A stretch of 17,835 bases of DNA from contig CAMPET010000050.1 of the NCBI GenBank assembly GCA_946803715.1, positions 58,553 to 76,387 on the forward strand. The letters are read 5' to 3'. This stretch comes from Beroe ovata (lineage: Eukaryota; Ctenophora; Nuda; Beroida; Beroidae). This document shows, piece by piece, positions 1-8,844 of this stretch (its first letter is position 1; each line of letters begins with the position of its first letter). A model generated the notes under the pieces. That model searched no databases, had not been told where the DNA came from, and saw only the letters and a list, made by a program, of their open reading frames with translations. The translations under genes were made by a program, and so were the position numbers.

Positions 1-23
1 CCCCCCCCCCCCCCCCCCCCCCC
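1..23. repeat. poly-C run at the window edge
   Basis: An uninterrupted run of C fills the first 23 bases. It lies inside or beyond intron 3 of the SMAD gene, so it is non-coding. It may be a real homopolymer or a contig-end assembly artefact, and the sequence alone cannot separate these. Confidence 0.7.
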
Positions 24-44
24 ACTTTTATATACTACACTTCA

Positions 45-727
<683 letters not shown>

Positions 728-1545
728 TTAACATAATGACTTTCTGATATCCATTTTATACTCGATTATTATATGTTGAGTGTGTTATAATGACACTTGT
801 TATTGTGCAAAAAGGGAGCAAAGTTGTGTCAAAGTGAAGCTTCAAAGGTCTACAACACCATGTTAAACAATGAAATAGGGGGAATAAAGATGATTTAGAT
901 TCTAGTCAATTAAATACAAAATATAAGGTTATCACAATACATCTCAGGTTCCCACTGTCTACCAACAACAAGATATTTTCAAAGTCAACACCTTTCTTCC
1001 TTGCATCATGACAATAGCTTCTAAGTATATTATATCATACTTAGATTATACCATTTTTCAAAATGGGGGTATCTTAATTTGATGTATTACTGTTATGTTG
1101 AAAAAGTAGTTCCCTTTGAATTGAATCATTTACCTAATGTGAATGATGGCTTCAATGTTGAAAAATATAGACAACTTGTTATACTAACTGTAGGACCGAA
1201 AACTGTAGCATGAAAAATGTCACAGAACCGCAGCAAGATTTGGATTTATACTCATTAATAGTTTGCTAAGCAATCAAAGAAATATTATCAATTGAAAAGA
1301 ATGGCTACAGGTTCAAATTCATTCAGATCACATAAACTATAAATCGATATAAAAAGAATTGATATAAAATATTGCAATGAATCATTCGGATCATATGATT
1401 CTTTTCTATTCGCATAATTTCTTCTGCAGAATTTACATTCACCCTTTACCCTTGACCCTGCTTAAACTTTCTTTAAATAAGTTCAAATACAAACCTTATA
1501 TCTAAAAGCTCAGCCATATGTTGTAAATTTATGTCATTGAACAGT

Positions 1546-1592
1546 TAGCCGCGCGCGCCACGTCACGAGCGCCGTGCAGTAGCGTGGCGTCA
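1546..1592. promoter_or_regulatory. CpG-dense block, possible divergent promoter core
   Basis: A short GC- and CpG-rich block with GCGCGCGC and a CACGTCAC (ATF/CRE-like) element stands out from the AT-rich flanks. It lies 830 bp upstream of the SMAD start and 740 bp upstream of the LENG1 start. The promoter role is inferred from composition and position only. Confidence 0.3.
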
Positions 1593-1690
1593 ATATAATA
1601 TAATCGTGTTATTAAGTTTCAAAATGCTACTATGCTGACTGTTTAAGCTGGAAATATTGATAAAATTCATTTGAACCATATTTATTATTG

Positions 1691-1743
1691 CTTGGCTTTT
1701 TCGGTCGCGCTTGGCTTTTTCGGTCGCTTGGCTTTTTCGGTCG
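1691..1743. repeat. 17-bp tandem repeat, three copies
   Basis: Three exact copies of CTTGGCTTTTTCGGTCG start at 1691, 1710 and 1727. The first and second are separated by 2 extra bases. It creates an open frame on the minus strand with a repeated Lys/Ser/Gln-rich peptide, which I treat as spurious. Confidence 0.85.
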
Positions 1744-2328
1744 CGCCGCGCAAATTTACTATGGTTAAATATCATTACTCTGATTAAATACCATAATCAT
1801 TCTATTTATTTTATTTTACTATAGTTCTAGGTATGAAACCGGAAATTGCGCAAGTTAGGGTAAAGATTTTGAAATATAATTTGAATGTGTATCATTTGGT
1901 TAAATTCAATTGCAACTCATATATGTAACAACAGTAATGTTCAATTACCCTCCAATTAGGTTACTGAGCTCCAATATACTTCATCTTCTTAATGATAATA
2001 ATAATCCTTTACTCAGATTGACCCCACTTCTGGTTTTTCTGGTTGTTCAGAACCATAGGTTGCAGAGGAAGACACCACGTCAATATGCAAGCTGATGAAT
2101 AGCCCTGATGATTGGCTCAATGTGATGCTTACTCAATGTTTTCACTGTTTTTCAGGGCTAGAAATGAGGGCATGGAAGAAGATTCATTCCCATGGGTTGA
2201 AAGATATGAATTACGACAAGTAGTTGATTACAGTAAATAGTCATTCAAGTAATGATTAAAATTCTATGTAACTTCTGAGTAGTAATTGATAGTTGAGCTC
2301 TAACTGGTCTTCCCTTAGATACTCAAGG

Positions 2329-3183
2329 ATGAATATTCTTCCAAAGAAGAAGTGGCATGTCAGGACCAAGGAAAATGTAGCCAGAGTTCAGCGCGATGAA
2401 GAGAATGCAAGAATTCAAGAAGAGCATGAGCAAAGACGAATAGCTCAATCAGAGAGTGAGGCAAGAATAAATTTGTTGAGGAACCAGTCAGCAAGGAAAT
2501 ATCCTGGGAGTGATGGAAGTAGTAAACAGACTGGACACATAAACCTCTTTACTGGATTAGATGTTCCCGTCAATAATAGTGAAGCTATGGAAGAGAAACA
2601 TAAGAGCCAGAAAGATTGGGAGATCAAGGTTGGTTACCTTAAGCAACTAGGGCAAGGTTCAAGTGAATTGGCAAATGATAAACCTTGGTATCAGAAGAAA
2701 CCAGAGGATCTCATTGATTCAGAGAGGCGTAAGCCAAATTATGATACTCTTGAAATGACTGACCCTCTCAGAGAAATGATAAAATGCAAAAAAGCTGCCA
2801 ACTACCAAACTCCAATTCCTGATGTTCCTGAAAAAGTTTTTGTTGACATAGATTTTCATGACAAAGTGCAGGAGCTGAAAGAAGAACGGCTAAAAGGGAA
2901 GACAACAAAGCATAAAGTTAAAACAAGAAAACACCATAAAAAGAAGAAACGAAAAATATCTAGCTGTTCATCTTCAGATTCAGATGATGGTGCCAAGCAG
3001 AAGAAACTTAAAGCCATGAGAGATGAAAGACTAAGAAGAGAAAACGCGGAAAGGGCAAAAGTGGAAGATCTATTTCAAAAGAAAGATCAGAGTCATAAGC
3101 ATGAAAATCAGATGAAAACTGCCGTTAGACAAAAGTATAACAGTCAGTTTAATCCTCAGTTTGTTAAGTCCAATTACAGGTGA
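2329..3183 (+). CDS. LENG1: LENG1-like protein with N-terminal CIR domain
   Basis: Family: LENG1 is a small basic nuclear protein with a CIR-type N-terminal domain; its exact job is poorly defined. Seen: a single 284-residue exon. It starts MNILPKKKWHV, the diagnostic N-terminus, so ATG 2329 is chosen over an upstream in-frame TTG at 2293. Residues 1-55 are a charged helix. The middle has a PWYQ-like segment and DPLREM, both also found in LENG1. A lysine-rich tract with KHHKKKKRK (about 200-210) is followed by serines and acidic residues, then RDERLRRENAERAK. It ends with the conserved YNSQFNPQF (about 270-278). Length is close to the human protein. Context: first of four same-strand genes. 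A CTTCCCTTAG acceptor-like motif ends at 2318, 10 nt before the ATG. CAG|GTGAC at the stop codon resembles a donor, but the stop follows at once, so I take the gene as intronless. Confidence 0.93.
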   Translation: MNILPKKKWHVRTKENVARVQRDEENARIQEEHEQRRIAQSESEARINLLRNQSARKYPGSDGSSKQTGHINLFTGLDVPVNNSEAMEEKHKSQKDWEIKVGYLKQLGQGSSELANDKPWYQKKPEDLIDSERRKPNYDTLEMTDPLREMIKCKKAANYQTPIPDVPEKVFVDIDFHDKVQELKEERLKGKTTKHKVKTRKHHKKKKRKISSCSSSDSDDGAKQKKLKAMRDERLRRENAERAKVEDLFQKKDQSHKHENQMKTAVRQKYNSQFNPQFVKSNYR

Positions 3184-3419
3184 CAAGTTTTGTGTGTCTT
3201 GTCTTTATTCAAGACATATGCCAGTTGAACATTCCTGTATGGTGAATTTTGTAGAATTTTGGTTGAATGATGCTATAATTATACAGTTTTTGGAATTTAA
3301 TGAATTGAGAATGGGCCAAATTGTTTTTGTGAGTGCTAGCCTACTCCCTCATCTATCTTTGAACTTTGTGCAGTACCTATAGCTCAATACTACTTACTCA
3401 GGTAGCAATCAGTAGAAAA

Positions 3420-4224
3420 ATGTCAGAAGAGGATGTTCAACCACGGGGAAAATCGAAGCCAGGAATAATTTATCTGAGCTCTGTTCCTCCCTATATGAAA
3501 CCAAACAAGATGAGAAATATTATGTCACAATTCGGAGAAGTGGGTAAAATTTACCTGCAGCCTGAAGATGCATCAGTCAGGAAAAAGAGAAAGAAGGGTG
3601 GTGGTTCAGGTAAGCAAATAACATTTTTAACATACCTTTATCACAGCAAAAAATGGATTTTATCTATTTCCTTCTCTGAGGTTCTGGGTTCATGCCCCGG
3701 TCATTCCCATACTTTTATGAGTTTCTTCCCAATTCAGTACTTGATCATGATCTCAGTACTTGATCATGATCTCATTCTAAATACCAGGGAAAAAGAAGTT
3801 CACAGAAGGTTGGATCGAGTTTAAGAAGAAGAGGATAGCAAAAGCTGTTGTTCAGTCACTGAATGGAAATATCATCGGAGGCAAGAAGGGGTCTTACTAT
3901 CACGATGATATCTGGACTATGAAATATTTGCCTCGGTTCAAATGGTCAAATCTTACAGAAAAACTAGCGTACGATTCAGCTGTTCGAAAGAAGAAACTAC
4001 AGCAAGAACTAGCTCAAGTGAAGAAGGAAACAAACTTTTATCTTGAGCAAATGGATAAGAATAAGCAGGTTACTGCTATAAAACGAAAACGGGAAGAAAA
4101 GGGTCAGTCATCAATGATAACCACCAATGAGGTTGTCAGAGAGTCCAAGCAGCGAAAGTTGGCTGAATCGAAACGAGAACCTGTGTCCAGTGAAAGTGTT
4201 TTTCATGACGTTTTCACACAATGA
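3420..4224 (+). CDS. ABT1: ABT1/ESF2-like nucleolar RNA-binding protein (two exons)
   Basis: Known role: ABT1 and yeast Esf2 are nucleolar RRM proteins of the small-subunit processome, needed for 18S rRNA maturation. Seen: exons 3420-3609 and 3788-4224 join at a split Gly codon to give 208 residues. RNP2-like GIIYLSSVPP is at about 15-24, and MRNIMSQFGEVGKIYLQPED matches the first RRM helix and strands. A basic loop RKKRKKGG spans the intron. Exon 2 supplies FTEGWIEF, KRIAKAVVQSLN and the family signature around IWTMKYLPRFKWSNLTEKLAY (about 105-125). A helical, basic C-terminus includes KKETNFYLEQM. The intron (178 bp, GTAAGC...CCAG) carries a 19-bp tandem duplication. Context: 236 bp after LENG1 and 247 bp before an AFG2A-like gene that acts on 60S subunits. 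A CTTACTCAG acceptor-like motif ends 18 nt before the ATG. Confidence 0.95.
3735..3772. repeat. 19-bp tandem duplication in ABT1-like intron
   Basis: Two exact copies of CAGTACTTGATCATGATCT, each with the palindrome TGATCA, lie 15 bp before the 3' splice site. This is the region where a branch point is expected, so the branch region may be duplicated. A recent event is inferred because the copies are identical. Confidence 0.9.
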
Positions 4225-4471
4225 GTCGAGTGATAACTTGGGTTCAACGATTTTGATTATTTTGTTTTTAGAACTGTTATTATTGAATTTCAGAAGTGAT
4301 TGGAGTACAATCACCACGTCTTTGACCCAATACTTCATCTTTATAAATCTTACTCTTACTTTGTTTTTATTTCGCATTATGTGATGCCATCATATGTTTT
4401 ACTGAGTCTTTATTATTACGGTCTACTTTGTTTCTGATAATGACAATATATGCTCAGTGCTCAAAGGAAGT

Positions 4472-6577
4472 ATGGTTCAACAGAGCCCCAAATCCACGCC
4501 CTCTCGAAAGACGCCCAAGGGATCAAACAGAGTGAAGCCAAGTTGGACTAAATGTGAAACATGTGGTATAAAAACAGTGTCAAACCACGAATGTGATACT
4601 GTAGGAACCTGTATCGGGGAATCTACCGTCAAACTCATGTCGGTTTACAAGGATACAGTTTATTGTCATCTACACCCAGATACAATGAGAGAGATTGGTA
4701 TCAAGATAGGGTCTTTTGTCAGAATCGACTCTGATGTGCTGGAGTGTTGGCCTGACCCATCCATCTTGTTGGATAATGTGGGATATGCTAGTCAGGAGAG
4801 AGCCCTTGTAAATCTGACATTGATAGATTCGATTAAATCTGCATCACAGGTCACTGTGGTGATTGATGGGAAACTAGATAAATCGTATCTTCCCTTTGTC
4901 CTTCAGAATAAGGTGGTGTTCAGAGGACAGCAATTATCTGTTCCGTACTTTACCAAAGCAGTAAAGATCACAGTTGATAGGATAACCACTGCTAATCCGG
5001 TTAATGCTCAGAATGGGGCAGCCCATGCTGATATTGACGATATTTCCCTCCAACTCGTCAACTCTTCACTCCGTGATAACTACTATCAGATTCTAACATC
5101 GACATCCTTCGTAGAGAAGGAGCCAATGCTTGAGTTACCAAGCATAATCGGGGCCGACAAGGTCATGCAAAAGGTCCAGAAAGTTCTGGATTTTTGTCTG
5201 AGAACACCAAAGAGCTTCGGATGTATGGGCCCTCCTAAAACTCTAGTGGTAACAGGTCCCTCGGGCTCCGGCAAAACATTACTCTGCAAAACAATGCTAC
5301 AGTCAAATGATGAATTCATCAGTGAAACTGTACACGATTTCAGTAAGCCAATTTCTAAAGAGGAGCATTGTAAAATAATCCTACTTGACGGACTAGATTC
5401 AATAAGAGACGATGATTCCACCAAAATAGAAAATGTGTCAAATTTCCTGAGGGTGTTACCAGACAGTGTCCTTGTTTTAGCATCTGCGGTGACCGTGCCA
5501 CCAGCACTGAGAAAATATTTCCCTCTCCAAGTTCAAATGCCTGCCGTGACCTCTGAGATGAGGTTGGAGATTTTCACGCACTACCTCAAGACGTACTCTG
5601 ACTCCGTTTCTGCTGAAGACATTGAGGTGTTATCCTCCAAATCCAATGGGCATGTTGGAGCTGATATTTGTAATGTGTGTAGACAAGCATTGATCCTGGC
5701 AGACACAGAGCCTCTAACACTGCTTCATCTACTGACTGCCGTCACTAAAGTTCCTCCCTGCTCGATGAATGATATCAAGATAGAGGTCCCAGAGGTTCGA
5801 TGGAAGGACATTGGCGGTCTGAAGCAAGTCCAACAGCTCCTCACTGAAGTGATTAGTTGGCCTATCATTCATCATCAGAAGTATACACAGATGGGAATCA
5901 CGCCTCCTAAAGGTGTTCTCCTGTATGGACCTCCAGGGTGCTGCAAGACAATGATGGCTAAAGCTCTTGCAACCGAATCAGGACTCAATTTCCTGTCAGT
6001 CAAGGGTCCGGAGCTGCTCTCGATGTATGTGGGAGAGAGTGAGCGAGCAATACGTGATCTCTTTGCCAAAGCTCGAGCAGCTGCTCCTGCTATTGTGTTT
6101 TTCGATGAGATCGATGCTCTTGCCACACACCGTGGAGCAGAGAGAGGCAGTGGTGTCAATGACCGAGTGTTGGCTCAGTTGCTCACTGAGTTGGACGGTG
6201 TGGAGGGACTGACCAGTGTTGTTGTGGTTGCTGCGACCAACAGACCTGACAGAATCGACAAGGCACTTCTCAGACCAGGCAGATTGGAAAAACTAGTTCA
6301 TATTCCACTTCCAGATCTCGATTGTCGACTGGAGATATTCAAACTGAAGTTCAGTAGGATTCCACATGAGGGTATCGATTTTGAGAAGTGTGCTCGTCTT
6401 ACAGAAGGATTTTCTGGAGCAGAAGTGGTTGCAGTTTGTCACGCTGCGGCAATTCAGTCTATAGCTAGTGGAGTTGTTACATCTGATAATTTGGAGGTCA
6501 TCATTGATTCAACTCATCCTCAGACTTCCGTTGAGAGCATCATGTTGTATGCAGAGTTTTCTAAGAACAAGCTATGA
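4472..6577 (+). CDS. AFG2A: AFG2A/SPATA5/Drg1-like AAA ATPase with a degenerate first ATPase domain
   Basis: Known role: AFG2A (SPATA5, yeast Drg1/Afg2) is a hexameric AAA ATPase that strips shuttling factors such as RSL24D1/Rlp24 from cytoplasmic pre-60S particles. Seen: one 701-residue exon; the human protein is longer. N-domain about 28-210, with possible metal ligands C28, C31, H39 and C41. D1 about 225-430: Walker A GPSGSGKT (262-269), but Walker B is LLDGLD (D306-G307) rather than DE. The pore-loop segment and the ATNRP...RPGR arginine-finger region are missing. The helical GHVGADICNVC motif remains. D2 about 446-690 is intact: YGPPGCCKT (Walker A 486-493), KGPELLSMYVGESE pore loop, FFDEID (D545, E546), ATNRPDRIDKALLRPGR (N590, R601, R604). 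YGPPGC(S/C)KT and the pore-loop context favour AFG2A over AFG2B, NVL or PEX1. Start: ATG 4472. The upstream in-frame GTG at 4457 overlaps an acceptor-like GCTCAG and is rejected. Confidence 0.85.
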   Translation: MVQQSPKSTPSRKTPKGSNRVKPSWTKCETCGIKTVSNHECDTVGTCIGESTVKLMSVYKDTVYCHLHPDTMREIGIKIGSFVRIDSDVLECWPDPSILLDNVGYASQERALVNLTLIDSIKSASQVTVVIDGKLDKSYLPFVLQNKVVFRGQQLSVPYFTKAVKITVDRITTANPVNAQNGAAHADIDDISLQLVNSSLRDNYYQILTSTSFVEKEPMLELPSIIGADKVMQKVQKVLDFCLRTPKSFGCMGPPKTLVVTGPSGSGKTLLCKTMLQSNDEFISETVHDFSKPISKEEHCKIILLDGLDSIRDDDSTKIENVSNFLRVLPDSVLVLASAVTVPPALRKYFPLQVQMPAVTSEMRLEIFTHYLKTYSDSVSAEDIEVLSSKSNGHVGADICNVCRQALILADTEPLTLLHLLTAVTKVPPCSMNDIKIEVPEVRWKDIGGLKQVQQLLTEVISWPIIHHQKYTQMGITPPKGVLLYGPPGCCKTMMAKALATESGLNFLSVKGPELLSMYVGESERAIRDLFAKARAAAPAIVFFDEIDALATHRGAERGSGVNDRVLAQLLTELDGVEGLTSVVVVAATNRPDRIDKALLRPGRLEKLVHIPLPDLDCRLEIFKLKFSRIPHEGIDFEKCARLTEGFSGAEVVAVCHAAAIQSIASGVVTSDNLEVIIDSTHPQTSVESIMLYAEFSKNKL

Positions 6578-6748
6578 AACTGTTGAACTTAGTATTTTAA
6601 ACTGTTTTGTGGTTATTGTTCTTTTGTGTAGGTTGTGGTTTCATTCAAATTAGGTTTCGTTGACTTTAGTTCAGTGAAGCAAAATTCACTCCGAAATTCT
6701 GACACCTCTTGACCTCATTTTCTGAACTAGCCCTAACTATACTCAGTC

Positions 6749-8807
6749 ATGGATATGGATGACTTGCTCCGGAAGACACTGGAGAAGCAAGCAATGAAGG
6801 GGAACAACCCTCAGTCCCGGGGGAAGGGACGGGGTAAAGGTGTGCCTGGGAGTAAAGTAGAAGTGGGGACCGTGAGCAAGGCAGAGAAGAAAATGGGGGG
6901 TCGGAGTCTTCACCTCTCATTCCTGATCAAGGATGGTCTCCTTACACCGGGTATGTGGTGTGTGTGTGTGTGCGTGTGTGTTGGTGTGTGTCTGTGTGTC
7001 TACTGTCGGTGTGTCTGTGTCTGTTTGTTAGTGCCTGCTTCTGTATCTATGTGTGTGTGTCTGTACTCTGCGTTATGGTGCGTGTGTTCGTTATAGTAAT
7101 ATATCTGTTCTATTTAGGTAGTGGAGTGTTGAAGATGGAATATGTTGGGAACATATTCGAGGGTGACCTGCTGGAAGACGGCCAAGTCCGCTGGAAGGAC
7201 AACAATCTCGTATTCTGCACTCCGAGTGCATGGGCCTCGCACTGCAAGAGAATAGTCAATCCAGAGAAGAAGAGTGCGTGTGGGTGGACTACAGTGAAAT
7301 ACGATGGTAAGAAGCTGGAGTGGTACAAGAACAAGTGGCTGGAAATGCAACAAGCCAAGGCAGATGGTTCCGATACGTTACCATTGCAGGTAGGTGTGAT
7401 GCATGTTACAACACCATGTTACAACACCATGTTACCACTTCATTTGAGGTTGGTAACTGGTGTTGTGATTCACACTATTAGCACATCATGTCATCACACC
7501 ACACACACATGCTGTCACAGGTTTCACAACACCGCATTGCACAGCGACATCACAAATCCCTCACTCATCCTCTCATAGTCAAGCAGCGCAGTCCGTACAC
7601 AGTAGTCAAGAAGCAGCCGTCAAGCACAGCAGCAGCAAAGCGCTGGGCGAATGTCCAAAATTCAACCCCGGTTAACCTTAGTAGAATTCGAGCATTGTTA
7701 CAACGCTTAAACAATATCCCGAAAAACGGTGGGAAGGTGCAAGCCATGGGACCAGCTCGTCCAAATCCTGTGATGGGTGCACAGGTCCCTCAACAATCGT
7801 TGCAAAACAAAGGAACGAAACCAGTACGGAAAAGTCAGCGGAATCCCGTGGCCAAGAGAGTTTCTAGCTCCCTTGATTTGCGAAATCGGAAGACCAGAAG
7901 GGTCATGGACACAGTAAGGTTGAAGCGGGTCAAATCGAAGACAACTTCCGAAAACACGCCTCATCCGCACCTCATTCTCACTTCACAATCAGACACAGTC
8001 ACTACTTTCCCTGGTACACGTTATGCGGTGAGTGTAGCAAATCTCATCGTGAACTCTCAATATCCGCCCTGTGTATTACGATCTCACATTCCCCTGATTT
8101 CAGTTCAATGATGACGACTACGTTGATAGCGATGATGACGTCATATCGCAAGAGGACAAGGTCAGTAGTCACGCATTCTCCCGGGACTTGGTATTATTAG
8201 ATTGCTATCATAGGGCTCTCAGACAATCCAATACTGTTATTATATTTGTCTCAACTCCCTAACTACAATCCAATAGGCACTTGCGAGATAAATATAAGAC
8301 CACCTTTGCATTATGCAACATACTCATGCAATTATGAAGCTTTGTCCTTCCTCGCTCCGCTGAATTCTGACATATCGATGTTATTTCAGAGCGGCCAGGA
8401 AGCTGGCAGTTCAGCACCAGAACCCACTGATCAGCCCAGCTCAACTTCTCCCCAGCAACCCAGTGTTGCCCCAGCAACCACTCCTCCCTCAAACAGTCAC
8501 ACTCCTGAACCTCAGGAGGCTGCTAAGCAACCAGAATCCCCGATTGTTGAACAACAGCTGCAGCAACAAAAGGAGCAGGAACTGACTGTCCAGGAGCAGG
8601 AGCAACTTGCAAAGGAGCTGTTGCTACAACAACAACTTCAAAAAGAGTTGCTACAGCAACAGCAACAGCTACAGGCAGAGCAGCAGCAATCGGAACCGTT
8701 GGATGAACATCAGCTCCTACAGCAACGGATACTGGAACAGCAACAGCAACTACTAGCACAGCAATTAGAGCAGCAGCTGATTCAAGAGAAATTGCTACAG
8801 CAACAGC

Positions 8808-8844
<37 letters not shown>

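Noticed and set aside
2293-2328. Upstream in-frame TTG start for LENG1 (12 extra residues)
   Set aside because: Non-ATG start, interrupted by an acceptor-like CTTAG, and the family N-terminus MNILPKK starts at 2329.
3678-3710. tRNA B-box-like GGGTTCATGCCCC in the ABT1-like intron
   Set aside because: No A box at the right distance, no clover-leaf pairing and only a partial B-box match, so neither a tRNA nor a SINE can be supported.
4450-4471. Earlier starts for the AFG2A-like gene (ATG 4450, GTG 4457)
   Set aside because: ATG 4450 is out of frame; GTG 4457 is not a usual animal start and overlaps the GCTCAG acceptor-like site.
6955-7578. 207-codon plus-strand open frame over the TG tract
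   Set aside because: It is MPND exon 2 extended at both ends into intron sequence. The Val/Cys-rich start is microsatellite, and the phase-1 splice 6950/7118 restores the family sequence.
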